From Bacteroidota bacterium (GTDB lineage: Bacteria; Bacteroidota; Bacteroidia; Chitinophagales; Chitinophagaceae): 48,553 nucleotides of DNA. Under the pieces are notes generated by a model. That model was given only the letters and a program-made list of their open reading frames with translations, did no database searches and was not told the DNA's origin. This document shows, one piece after another, positions 7,776 to 16,610 of this stretch (positions within the stretch are counted from its first letter, which is position 1; each line of letters begins with the position of its first letter). The DNA is taken from the NCBI GenBank assembly GCA_003175695.1, contig PSRA01000177.1:1-48553 (forward strand). The letters run 5' to 3'. The translations under genes were made by a program, and so were the position numbers.

Positions 7776-10700
7776 ATGAGAGCCCTGGTTAGCATTTTTG
7801 CTGGATTATTGATTGTCATTTCCATATACCAGCTTTCTTTTACCTGGTTCGTCAACCGGCACGAGTCGGCGATGCAGGAGAAAGCCAAACGATATGTGAG
7901 CCACACCAATCTTACGCCTGAAAAGAAGTATCCCGGTGACAAAGAAGCACAAGCCGGATACAAGGATACCCTCGATGAATTATATCAGGCCCGTCTTCGT
8001 CACCTGCTCGACAGTACCAAGGACGCCAAAATTACCTGGTGGGGAACCACGTATCAAAAATCGAAAGAAAGCGAATTGCTCCTGGGTCTCGACTTACAGG
8101 GTGGAATCAATGTTACCCTGGATATCGCTTTAGATGGTCTCATAAAAGGATTGGCAAATAATCCCCGTGATCCGCTCTTATTACAATCAATTGCGCGCGC
8201 GCAGCAAAAGAAAGTTACGAGTGGCGGAGCCAATTTCATCGATCTTTTTGCTCAGTCATATAAAGAACTTAATCCTAACGGTGCACTCGCACCGCAGTTT
8301 GCCAACAGCAACCGCAATAAACTGAAATTCGAATCTTCTGATGCAGCAGTCATTGCCTACCTGAAAGAACAGGCATCAGCAGGCATGAAGCAGACTTACC
8401 AGGTATTGAGAAACAGAATTGACAAATTTGGCGTTGCTCAGCCCAGCATCAACCTGGATGAAAATAAAGGAATCATCACCGTTGAACTGGCAGGCGCAAC
8501 CGACCCCGAAAGAGTACGGAATTATTTGCAGTCAACTGCCAACTTGCAATTTTGGGAAGTATATAATATTGGTGAATTGGCTACATCGTTTCAAAATGCA
8601 GATAAGGCTTTACAGAATTATCTCAATGGGAATAAAGACACTTCATCACTGAAAAAAGATTCAGCGAGTAAAGATTCTGTTGCTTCTTTATTGAATCAGA
8701 ATCCGCTTTTCAGGGTTATTCGTCCAGTAAATCCTCAGCAAGACGAAAAAGGTCAAACGAGGTATGCTGCCTATATTGGCCGAACACTTCTGAAAGACAC
8801 GGCGCTCGCTAATAGTTTTCTTCAAAATCCAGTTGTAAGAAATCAATTCCCAGCCGACGTGAAATTCCTCTGGGGAAAACAACAAAGGGATGACAACGGA
8901 AAATTAATTCCTGAACTGGAACTGTTTGCAATCAGAACTATTGCAAATACCGATAAAGCGAAACTGGAAGGTGATGTGGTGACCACTGCACGCCAGGATT
9001 ATGATCCCGTGACGGGCGGGGTAGTTGTGGAAATGAGTATGAATAAACATGGTTCCGACGTCTGGGCAAAGATGACCGGAGATAATGTCGGCAGGCCTAT
9101 CGCTATCGTTCTTGACGACATAGTTTATTCAGCGCCTAACGTTATCGGACAAATTACGGGAGGAAACTCACAAATCACGATGGGTGGTGGTAGAAATTCA
9201 TCACAAACTATCGAAGAAGCGCAGGACTTAGCAAATATTCTCCAGTCAGGAAAATTGAACGCACCGGCAAGAATCGTACAAGAGCAGGTGGTTGGTCCGA
9301 CCCTCGGTAGGGAAGCTGTGCATGGAGGTGCCTTGGCGTTCCTGATCTCTTTCCTCGTAATATTCACCTTGATGTTGGTTTATTATAATACTGCCGGTTG
9401 GGTTGCCAATATCGCGTTGATCTTAAACCTACTTTTTACAATAGGCGTTTTGAGTGCTCTGCATGCCACACTCACGGCTCCCGGTATCGCCGGTCTGGTA
9501 CTCACAATCGGTATGGCGGTGGATACGAACGTAATCATCTTTGAGCGTATCAAGGAGGAATTAACTCGGGGCAAGAGTTACCAATTGGCCGTGAGCGACG
9601 GATACAAACGATCTTTAGCGCCGGTGTTAGATGCGCACGTTACCACCTTCTTAACTGCAGCCATCCTCGCATACTTCGGACTGGGACCTGTTTTAGGATT
9701 TGCCACCACGCAGATGCTGGGTATTGTTCTCTCCCTGTTCTGCGGAATTCTCGTCTCGAGACTCATCACTGACTTTTATACCAATAAGAACCGTCACTTT
9801 AAATATTTCACTTCTCTCTCACGCAAAGTTTTCCAAAAAGCCAATTTCAAGTTCATCGAATACAGAAAAGTGGCCTACGGCATTTCAGTTGTCGTACTGC
9901 TCTTGGGTATCGGTTCGTTCTTCAATGGCTTCAAGAAAGGTGTGGAATTCCTTGGAGGCAGAAGCTTTGTGGTGAAGTTCAGCAAACCGGTTAATGATCG
10001 GGAAGTACGCGATCAGTTGAACAAAGTATTTGGAAGGCTTCCTGAGGTTAAGACTTACGGATCAAACGAACAGTTAGAAATCACGACCGATTTCTTGGTT
10101 GAAAGGGAAGACAAAGCAGCCGATTCAATTGTTACGAGCAAATTATTTGATGGTTTACAAACTTTCTTGCCTTCGGGTACTTCGAGGGAAGAATTCGTAG
10201 GTACAAATAAATTTGTGCAGCAATCTAAGAAAGTGTCTCCGTCAATTTCCGATGATTTAAAAGCTGGTGCGATCAAAGCTACCATTGGGGCATTGATCAT
10301 CATCTTCCTTTATATTTTTATCAGGTTCCGGGACTGGAGATATTCTTTGGGAACCATCATAGCCTTGCTACATGACGTCTTTGTAATTCTTGCTGTTTTT
10401 TCATTCCTGAAAAATGTGGTGCCGTTCCCCATGGAAATTGACCAGCACTTTATTGCGGCGATCCTGACAGTAATTGGATTCTCCATGAACGATACCGTGA
10501 TAGTCTTTGACAGGATTCGCGAGGATAGCAGGCTCATGAAAGGTGTTTCAAAAGGAGCGATTATTAATAAGGCTGTGAATGATACCCTGAGCAGAACAAT
10601 CATGACCTCATTAACAGTGTTCCTTACTATTCTTATCTTATTCCTCGTCGGTAGTGAAGTGACACGCGGTTTTGCATTTGCCATGCTGATCGGTGTTATT

Positions 10701-10838
10701 ACAGGTACTTATTCTTCCATTTTCGTGGCAGCCCCTGTTTTGGTGGACCTTGCCAGGAACAAACCATTGGGAAAAGCAGATGAAACTGCCAGTGCGGGCC
10801 CGGCCAAGTCAAAACCCGCTCTTACCAAAATGAAATAG
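7776..10838 (+). CDS. secDF: Fused protein translocase subunit SecDF
   Basis: SecD and SecF are fused into one polypeptide of 1020 residues. SecDF uses proton flow to pull proteins through SecYEG on the periplasmic side. The SecD half has an N-terminal membrane helix (residues 4-24), the signature LLGLDLQGG at 102-110, a large periplasmic P1 domain, VVGPTLGREAV and the VDTNVIIFERIKEE membrane motif. The SecF half starts near residue 690 (KFIEYRKVAYGIS), with GVEFLGGRSFVVKF and SMNDTVIVFDRIREDS. The C-terminus is a short basic, Ala/Lys-rich tail. Fusion is usual in Bacteroidota. A -7 like TATCTTTG lies at 7739-7746. The gene ends at a strong bidirectional terminator. Confidence 0.97.
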   Translation: MRALVSIFAGLLIVISIYQLSFTWFVNRHESAMQEKAKRYVSHTNLTPEKKYPGDKEAQAGYKDTLDELYQARLRHLLDSTKDAKITWWGTTYQKSKESELLLGLDLQGGINVTLDIALDGLIKGLANNPRDPLLLQSIARAQQKKVTSGGANFIDLFAQSYKELNPNGALAPQFANSNRNKLKFESSDAAVIAYLKEQASAGMKQTYQVLRNRIDKFGVAQPSINLDENKGIITVELAGATDPERVRNYLQSTANLQFWEVYNIGELATSFQNADKALQNYLNGNKDTSSLKKDSASKDSVASLLNQNPLFRVIRPVNPQQDEKGQTRYAAYIGRTLLKDTALANSFLQNPVVRNQFPADVKFLWGKQQRDDNGKLIPELELFAIRTIANTDKAKLEGDVVTTARQDYDPVTGGVVVEMSMNKHGSDVWAKMTGDNVGRPIAIVLDDIVYSAPNVIGQITGGNSQITMGGGRNSSQTIEEAQDLANILQSGKLNAPARIVQEQVVGPTLGREAVHGGALAFLISFLVIFTLMLVYYNTAGWVANIALILNLLFTIGVLSALHATLTAPGIAGLVLTIGMAVDTNVIIFERIKEELTRGKSYQLAVSDGYKRSLAPVLDAHVTTFLTAAILAYFGLGPVLGFATTQMLGIVLSLFCGILVSRLITDFYTNKNRHFKYFTSLSRKVFQKANFKFIEYRKVAYGISVVVLLLGIGSFFNGFKKGVEFLGGRSFVVKFSKPVNDREVRDQLNKVFGRLPEVKTYGSNEQLEITTDFLVEREDKAADSIVTSKLFDGLQTFLPSGTSREEFVGTNKFVQQSKKVSPSISDDLKAGAIKATIGALIIIFLYIFIRFRDWRYSLGTIIALLHDVFVILAVFSFLKNVVPFPMEIDQHFIAAILTVIGFSMNDTVIVFDRIREDSRLMKGVSKGAIINKAVNDTLSRTIMTSLTVFLTILILFLVGSEVTRGFAFAMLIGVITGTYSSIFVAAPVLVDLARNKPLGKADETASAGPAKSKPALTKMK

Positions 10839-10859
10839 AATTTCAAACAGGTATAAGTG

Positions 10860-10886
10860 AAAATGCCCCGCTGAGCGGGGCATTTT
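10860..10886. terminator. Bidirectional terminator between secDF and the His-rich gene
   Basis: A perfect 12-bp stem AAAATGCCCCGC / GCGGGGCATTTT with loop TGA. The A/T flanks give a T run on either strand. It lies between the ends of secDF (plus) and the small His-rich gene (minus), so it can serve both. Confidence 0.92.
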
Positions 10887-10913
10887 AGTTGCTTTCTTTC
10901 CGCCGAAACTCTG

Positions 10914-11078
10914 TTATTTATGATGCGGATGATGGTGGTGATGCTTTGCCGGGTGATGGCCATGATGATGGGCAGGAAAATGGAAATGTCTTTTTGCAGG
11001 GTGCTTCTTAATTCCTGCAGCCATGGTAATACCCGTTATGCCAAAAAGGAATAATACAGATAAAAGATACTTTTTCAT
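10914..11078 (-). CDS. Small histidine-rich secreted protein (54 aa)
   Basis: A 54-codon gene below usual length cut-offs. The ATG at 11078 starts MKKYLLSVLFLFGITGITMA, a textbook signal peptide, with probable cleavage after the alanines at 20-21. The mature part is only about 34 residues and contains 15 histidines in clusters (HHH, HH, HHHHH, HH), interspersed with Lys, Pro and Ala. This composition suggests binding of Zn, Ni or Cu in the periplasm or outside the cell; that is inference. The gene ends 28 bases from the shared terminator and lies downstream of another small signal-peptide gene on the same strand. Signal peptide, stop codon and terminator together argue that it is real. Confidence 0.72.
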   Translation of the reverse strand: MKKYLLSVLFLFGITGITMAAGIKKHPAKRHFHFPAHHHGHHPAKHHHHHPHHK

Positions 11079-11202
11079 ATTGACTGGATTTTTAGTTTAT
11101 GATGGGATCAAATTAGTAAAGAATTTCCAATAATCATAACCTCTCTGGACCTCACAGAAATTGAAGATGCAGGGGCATGAAAATCAGGCAGATCTTTAAA
11201 TA

Positions 11203-11493
11203 TTATTTAGTCTTATTTTCCTTATATCTTTTATCAGGCGTGCCGTCTTTTTTGACATGCGTGGTAGCAGGCTGGGCTTTTGCGGCTTCTTTGTTTTCCT
11301 TGTATCTCATATCTGCCGTTCCATCCTTTTTTTTCGGACCAGCTGTGGTCGCAGCGGGAGTAGCACTGGCAGTCGTCGTTTTCGCTGAAGAAGTCGTGGC
11401 TTTCTTGGCTGTCGCTGGCTTTGGAGTGGTCTGTGAAAAGGAGAATCCCGCAAATGCCAGCATCATGGTTGCAAGCAAAAAGATCTTTTTCAT
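11203..11493 (-). CDS. Small secreted low-complexity protein with repeated KKDGTxDxRYKENK motif
   Basis: A 96-residue protein with a clear signal peptide (MKKIFLLATMMLAFAGFSFSQ, cleavage around residue 20). The mature part is an Ala/Thr/Lys/Pro-rich linker followed by two near-identical copies of a 14-residue motif, KKDGTADMRYKENK and KKDGTPDKRYKENK, separated by about 15 residues. The family is not one I can name. The motif is polar and looks like a short binding or self-association module. The neighbouring His-rich gene lies 124 bases downstream on the same strand. An open frame on the opposite strand is a shadow made of reverse-complemented Ala/Lys codons. Confidence 0.78.
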   Translation of the reverse strand: MKKIFLLATMMLAFAGFSFSQTTPKPATAKKATTSSAKTTTASATPAATTAGPKKKDGTADMRYKENKEAAKAQPATTHVKKDGTPDKRYKENKTK

Positions 11494-11746
11494 AATAGCA
11501 ATTTTTCTTCAAAATTAGAGGCTGAGGGTAATACAATGCCAACCATCAATCCAAAAAGAGATCGTTAACCACTCCTTAACAATGGTTACAAAAACTAAAT
11601 CCGCCATGATTTTTAATCCAAAACAATCTGGATTTGAAATTTGAATTCCGCCATTCCTAATTTTTCTTTAACCACCACTTAACCAATTTCTTAACTTACA
11701 GTATACGAACTACACCAATTTTGTGTCTGCAGGACCGTTACATATT

Positions 11747-13012
11747 ATGCGATCGTCGATACTTAAGTGGCTGGTTTTAGCCATTACTTTACTGATTTCC
11801 CTTATTGTTATTGTCCAGCTTTACTGGCTCAAAAAAGTCTACTCCTTTGAAGAAAAGCAGTTCAATAACAATGTGGTAAAGAGTATCCGGGCTGTTTTTG
11901 AAGATCTTGAGATGAATGACAATCCCAAATTGAGTCTGCGTCAACTGATTGTCAATCCACAAACGGATTATTTTTTGTTTAAAGCAGATACAATTCCCCA
12001 AAAGGATTCTCTGACCTTTTATTTACAAAGGGAATTTTCGGATTTTGATGTTTTGACCGATGTAAAAATTGGCGCTTACAGCAGCTCTGATGGTAAATAT
12101 ATATATGAGGAATATATACCCTCGCCTGCCTCAGCTTATAATGTGCAGGCTGTGAGTGATTTGCCCGTATATTCAAAGGATTTTGATCATATCCTGCTTT
12201 ATTTCCCTCACAGGTACAAGTACATCCTGAGCGAGATGAACTTTTGGATCATAAGCAGTGTTGTACTATTTCTGGCCCTTATTGGTCTGGCAGTCAGCCT
12301 CTTTTATTTTTATAGGCAAAAGTTTTTGGCTGAGATTCAGAAAGATTTTGTCAACAATTTCACGCATGAATTTAAGACGCCGTTGGCCGTGATGAAAATA
12401 GCCGCTGATGTCTTGGCCAAGGATAATATTCTGCGACAGCCGGAAAGACTGAATCGGTACGCATCCATCATTCAAAATCAGACAGAACACCTTCAAGGCC
12501 AGGTAGAGCGTCTATTGAAAGCCTCAGCTATAGAAAATAAAAAGCTTCCAATTGAAAAGGAATCAATCGATGCAAATCAATTGATTGAGCAAGCACTCAA
12601 TAAAGTCCAACCACTGGTCGAACAGAAAAAGGCAAAGGTCGAGCTCAAATCAACCAACGGCCATGCCAATATCCAGGCCGATGAAGCTCACCTTGAATTA
12701 GCATTGGTGAATTTGCTGGAGAACGCACTAAAATATTCCGATGACCCACATATCGTGGTCGAAACAGGAGAGGTTGATTCCGAATTCTATATATCAGTAA
12801 AGGACAATGGCATCGGTATCGAAAAAAAATATTTGAAGAATATTTTCAAGAAATTCTACCGCGTGCCCACCGGCAACGTACATAATGTAAAAGGATTCGG
12901 AATGGGCTTGAATTTTGTCAAACGCATTATAGATGCCCACGACGGCAAAATAAAAGTTCATAGCCTGCCCGGCATCGGAACCGAATTCAAATTATTTATT
13001 CCACTTAATTAA
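11747..13012 (+). CDS. Two-component sensor histidine kinase
   Basis: A 421-residue inner-membrane kinase. From the ATG at 11747 (an in-frame GTG at 11723 is a weaker start) it has TM1 at ~6-24, an extracytoplasmic sensor of ~140 residues, TM2 at ~165-188, and then HisKA with phospho-acceptor His207 in NNFTHEFKTPLAVMK. The HATPase domain shows the N box NLLENALKYS, the G1 box VKDNGIGIE, the F box FKKFYRVP and the G2 box GFGMGLNFVKRII. There is no HAMP domain. The response regulator follows after 4 bases, so the two form one operon. The signal is unknown; an efflux operon lies 0.5 kb further on. Confidence 0.95.
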   Translation: MRSSILKWLVLAITLLISLIVIVQLYWLKKVYSFEEKQFNNNVVKSIRAVFEDLEMNDNPKLSLRQLIVNPQTDYFLFKADTIPQKDSLTFYLQREFSDFDVLTDVKIGAYSSSDGKYIYEEYIPSPASAYNVQAVSDLPVYSKDFDHILLYFPHRYKYILSEMNFWIISSVVLFLALIGLAVSLFYFYRQKFLAEIQKDFVNNFTHEFKTPLAVMKIAADVLAKDNILRQPERLNRYASIIQNQTEHLQGQVERLLKASAIENKKLPIEKESIDANQLIEQALNKVQPLVEQKKAKVELKSTNGHANIQADEAHLELALVNLLENALKYSDDPHIVVETGEVDSEFYISVKDNGIGIEKKYLKNIFKKFYRVPTGNVHNVKGFGMGLNFVKRIIDAHDGKIKVHSLPGIGTEFKLFIPLN

Positions 13013-13016
13013 ATGT

Positions 13017-13715
13017 ATGCAAAACATAAAATCAAAGGTGCTGCTTGCCGAAGATGATCTGTCGTTAGGCTATGTAATCAAGGACAACCTGGTGGATGCA
13101 GGTTATGAAGTAGTATTGTGTCCTGACGGGCAGGCCGCCATTGATAAGTTTAGCAAGGATGAATTTGATATTTGTCTGCTGGATATAATGATGCCAAACA
13201 AAGATGGGTTCGCAGTTGCCAGGAAAATCCGCCAACAAAGTGATATGATCCCCATTTTGTTTTTGACGGCCAAATCATTGGAGGAAGACAAGGTGAAGGG
13301 ATTTGAAACAGGCGCAGATGATTTCATTGTTAAGCCATTCAGTATGCAGGAATTACTTCTTCGAATGGAAGTTTTCCTGAGAAGAACCAGAAAAATGCAC
13401 TCCGAGAAGACAGTTTCGTTTATTATTGGCCGCTTGCAGTTTTCGTATACAGATTTAAAACTTTCCATTGGAAAGAACATTTTCAATCTCACACAAAAAG
13501 AAGCCGATCTCCTGAAATTCCTATGCGAACACCCGAATCGAATCCTGAAAAGGGAGGAAGTTCTGTTGAACGTTTGGGGAAAGGATGATTATTTTTTAGG
13601 GAGAAGCATGGACGTCTTTATTACCAAACTCAGGAAATATTTCAAGATTGACCCGGCCGTCAACCTGGAAACCATTCATGGCGTTGGGTTCCGATTTAAT
13701 GCTGCCGTAAACTAA
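13017..13715 (+). CDS. OmpR-type response regulator
   Basis: A 232-residue transcription regulator, partner of the preceding kinase. The receiver domain (residues ~6-120) has the acidic pair in AEDD (11-14), phospho-acceptor Asp56 in LLDIMMPNKDG, the switch Thr84 (LFLTAK) and Lys106 (IVKPF). A winged-helix DNA-binding domain follows (~135-230) with LTQKEADLLKFLCEHPNRIL, REEVLLNVWG, SMDVFITKLRKYF and the C-terminal IHGVGFRF. All catalytic residues are intact. Likely targets are its own operon or the downstream efflux genes, but no operator could be identified. Confidence 0.96.
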   Translation: MQNIKSKVLLAEDDLSLGYVIKDNLVDAGYEVVLCPDGQAAIDKFSKDEFDICLLDIMMPNKDGFAVARKIRQQSDMIPILFLTAKSLEEDKVKGFETGADDFIVKPFSMQELLLRMEVFLRRTRKMHSEKTVSFIIGRLQFSYTDLKLSIGKNIFNLTQKEADLLKFLCEHPNRILKREEVLLNVWGKDDYFLGRSMDVFITKLRKYFKIDPAVNLETIHGVGFRFNAAVN

Positions 13716-14197
13716 TTACACCTATTACCAATTTATTTTTGTACCGGGCAGAATTTTAATTCTCCAACACAATAAATTTGCCTTCAATTTGTTATGGGCG
13801 GATGTGATTAAGTTGTCGACTGTTGACGGGTGTCCGTAGGCCAAAAAATTTCAAATGCGATGGGTAAGCGAATTTTTTAGAAAAATTTTAAGTTAATATG
13901 AAGAATCAGCGGAAATGGATATGCGCAGTTTTGTAAGAAATTTGTCGATTGGCTGAAAAAGACATCCATCAGCAATTATTGGCTGGCAGTTGACTATTAC
14001 CACTCCCGAATCCTGACTTCGGACTAAAGACTGTCAACTGTTAACTTACAACCATTTAACCGCTGTTTAACCGGGAATTATTCAACAAATAAAGAATCAA
14101 ACAATAGTTTTGCAGTCCGTTTTTGAGCAGGGTGCATGATGATATTCAGGTTTTATTTTATTCCAAACTGTAAAGAAATTATCAACAACAAATACCT
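13716..14197. other. Long intergenic region with inverted repeat, upstream of efflux operon
   Basis: 482 bases without a credible gene. An 8-bp perfect inverted repeat CAGTTGAC / GTCAACTG lies at 13987-13994 and 14033-14040, enclosing a smaller CCGAA/TTCGG hairpin. Related words (GTCGACTGTTGAC) occur near 13816. The base composition is AT-rich toward 14198, where the promoter of the tolC-adaptor-RND operon is expected. No RNA gene was recognised. Confidence 0.5.
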
Positions 14198-15475
14198 ATG
14201 CAAAGACTAAAGGGCGTACTGTTTTTTGTTTTTTCTGCTTTTTTCCTGCAGGGCATGGCACAGGGAAAAGGTGATACTTTACACCTGCAGTTAGATAGCG
14301 CCGAAAAATTCTTTCTGAGTCAGAATTATAGTCTCCTGGCCCAGAAATACAATATCGATGCACAAAAAGCCCTCGTGCTTCAGGCCAGGCTTTGGCCCAA
14401 TCCAAATCTTTCGATTGCTCATGGTCCTGTCTTTCATGTCAGCAACCCGGATGCAACTTTCATAAACAACAGTTCCACCGCTGCCTCTTTATCACAATTG
14501 ATCTTGCTGGCAGGCAAGCGGAACAAACAAATTAAACTGGCTGAAGCAAACGCCAAATTGTCCGAATACCAGTTCTTCGATCTGCTAAGAACGTTGAAGT
14601 ATACACTAAGGACTGATTTTTTCAGTATTTATTATTTGCAGAGATCAGCGAGCGTGTACGAAGAAGAAATCAACTCATTACAATTAGTCGTCAACGCATT
14701 CATGGAGCAACTGGGAAAAGGATATATAGCGGAGAAAGAAGTGGTAAGAATTAGAGCTCAGATGTACAGTCTGCAGTCCGAATACAATGACCTTCTCAAC
14801 CAGATTAACGACCTGCAGACAGAGTTAAAACTGATCCTGCAGGTAAAGCCTTCCTGGTATATTGATCCTTTAGTAGATTCTGGAGCAGTGAGTGGTCTCG
14901 ATCCTGACAAATATTCAATCACTACCCTGGTAGATTCGGCTTATCATAATCGTACAGATCTCCAGATAGCAAGAGCTAACACAGACATCAATAAACTCAA
15001 TTACAGCTATCAGCGGTCTCTTGCTGTACCAGATCTGACACTTGCATTTTCTTATGATCAGCAAGGTAGTTATGTTAACAATTTCCAGGCCATCGGCGCT
15101 GCCATCGATCTGCCTTTCTTCAATAGGAACCAGGGTAATATTAAATCAGCCCGAACCATGATTGATTATAGTACTGCCCTGGAAAAAAGTACAGCGGCCA
15201 CGGTTGAAGGTAATGTTGCCAGGGCACTGCAGAAAGCCTTTGCCCAGGACAAACTCTACAAAAGCATTGATCCAAAATTTAGCAGAGATTTTAATCGCCT
15301 GATGCACGAAGTATTGCAGAATTACCAAAAGAGAAACTTGTCCTTATTGGATTTCCTGGATTTTTATGACTCATACAAAGAGAATATTCTCCAGGCAAAT
15401 TCTATCCAGAGCAACCGTGTCACTGCGTTTGAAGACTTGAATTATTACACAGGGACCCCTTTTTTTAATAACTAA
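14198..15475 (+). CDS. TolC-family outer-membrane efflux protein
   Basis: An exported 425-residue outer-membrane factor. The signal peptide MQRLKGVLFFVFSAFFLQGMAQ is cleaved near residue 22. The body has the TolC double-repeat helical pattern: LDSAEKFFLSQNYSLLAQKYNIDAQKA with ARLWPNPNLSI in the first half, RTDLQIARANTDINKLNYSYQRSLAVPDLTLAFSY in the second (quoted in part: AVPDLTLAFSY), and GAAIDLPFFNRNQGNIKSA. This is the CusC/CzcC type found with heavy-metal RND pumps. It is the first gene of a tight operon: the adaptor starts 4 bases after its stop. It forms the exit duct across the outer membrane. Confidence 0.94.
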   Translation: MQRLKGVLFFVFSAFFLQGMAQGKGDTLHLQLDSAEKFFLSQNYSLLAQKYNIDAQKALVLQARLWPNPNLSIAHGPVFHVSNPDATFINNSSTAASLSQLILLAGKRNKQIKLAEANAKLSEYQFFDLLRTLKYTLRTDFFSIYYLQRSASVYEEEINSLQLVVNAFMEQLGKGYIAEKEVVRIRAQMYSLQSEYNDLLNQINDLQTELKLILQVKPSWYIDPLVDSGAVSGLDPDKYSITTLVDSAYHNRTDLQIARANTDINKLNYSYQRSLAVPDLTLAFSYDQQGSYVNNFQAIGAAIDLPFFNRNQGNIKSARTMIDYSTALEKSTAATVEGNVARALQKAFAQDKLYKSIDPKFSRDFNRLMHEVLQNYQKRNLSLLDFLDFYDSYKENILQANSIQSNRVTAFEDLNYYTGTPFFNN

Positions 15476-15479
15476 ACAA

Positions 15480-16592
15480 ATGATGATGATATCTAAATAC
15501 AAATCCGTACGGCTGTTTGGGGTAGTGGCTTTGGCAACTGCCGTCTTTACCTGGGTTGGTTGTCAAACCAAGGATAAGCCTGCAGATGAAAAGCAGAGGT
15601 TTGTGTTGCCGGATTCACTTTATAAAACAATTGAAATAGACAGCGCGAGGATGTCAAAAGTCATTAATTCAATCACACTGACGGGGAAAGTAGATTTCAA
15701 CGCGGACAAAGTGTTCAAAATCTTTCCTCCCATCAGTGGTGTGATTCAGCAGGTGAATGGCATGTTGGGCGATTACGTAAAAAGCGGCCAGGTATTAGCG
15801 GTAGTTAAAAGTGGTGAGATGGCGGGGTTCAGTAACGACCTCATAACGGCTGAAACAAACCTGCAAGTAGCGAAAAAATCGCTTGATGCAGCCAATGATA
15901 TGTTTAAAAGTGGCCTGATGTCTCAAAAGGATCAACTGGCAGCGCAGGCGGCATACGATCAGGCAAAAGCGAGTCTGGAAAAAGCCCAAAGGATCATTCA
16001 GCTTAATGGTGGAACTCAAAACGGCGAATACATTGCAAAAACTCCCATCGGAGGATTTATCGTTGAAAGGTTCGTAACCAACAACATGGTCATCCGCGCT
16101 GACAATTCAACGCCAATGTTCACGATATCCGATCTAAAGAATGTTTGGATTATCGCCAACGTTTATGAGTCCAATATTCCGTTTGTCAGAACCGGTGACA
16201 GCGTCACCGTTACCACACTTTCTTATCCTGGAAAAATATTCAGGGGACGAGTTGACAGGATCATGAATGTACTGGATCCGACCAATAAAGTTATGAAAGT
16301 GAGAATCGTTTTACCGAATCCGGATTACATGCTAAAACCGGAAATGTTCGCTAACGTAACCGTCAATACCATTGAAAATAAAAAAATGCTTAGCATACCT
16401 TCGAGAGCTTTAATATTTGATCACAGCCAGTATTATGTTTTGGTGTTCAAGTCACGGTCGGATATTTCCATTCGGCCAATTGAGGTAGCAAATATTGTTG
16501 GTGATATAGCCTATATCACAACCGGAATGGAGGAGGGAGAAAAAGTCATCGCCTCTCAGGCACTTTTAATTTACCAGGAATTGAATAGTTAG
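15480..16592 (+). CDS. RND efflux periplasmic adaptor (CusB/CzcB type)
   Basis: A membrane-fusion protein of 370 residues. The lipobox TWVGC gives an acylated Cys28, so it is anchored in the inner membrane. The order is barrel-sandwich (IFPPISGVIQQVNGMLGDYVKSGQVLAVV, with a PISG motif), a helical hairpin (~110-165), the second lipoyl half (AKTPIGGFIVERFVTNNMVIRAD), and the beta-barrel (LKNVWIIANVYESNIPFVRTGDSV). It links the RND pump at 16611 to the TolC duct upstream. Three ATG codons stand at the start; the first is used here. No His/Met-rich N-terminal metal-binding stretch is seen, so the metal specificity is open. Confidence 0.94.
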   Translation: MMMISKYKSVRLFGVVALATAVFTWVGCQTKDKPADEKQRFVLPDSLYKTIEIDSARMSKVINSITLTGKVDFNADKVFKIFPPISGVIQQVNGMLGDYVKSGQVLAVVKSGEMAGFSNDLITAETNLQVAKKSLDAANDMFKSGLMSQKDQLAAQAAYDQAKASLEKAQRIIQLNGGTQNGEYIAKTPIGGFIVERFVTNNMVIRADNSTPMFTISDLKNVWIIANVYESNIPFVRTGDSVTVTTLSYPGKIFRGRVDRIMNVLDPTNKVMKVRIVLPNPDYMLKPEMFANVTVNTIENKKMLSIPSRALIFDHSQYYVLVFKSRSDISIRPIEVANIVGDIAYITTGMEEGEKVIASQALLIYQELNS

Positions 16593-16610
16593 CATTAAAA
16601 CAGTAGATCG

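Noticed and set aside
11177..11518. Hydrophobic 113-codon plus-strand frame
   Set aside because: It is the antisense of the KKDGTxDxRYKENK gene; its hydrophobic look comes from reverse-complemented Lys/Ala/Thr codons. The minus-strand frame has the signal peptide.
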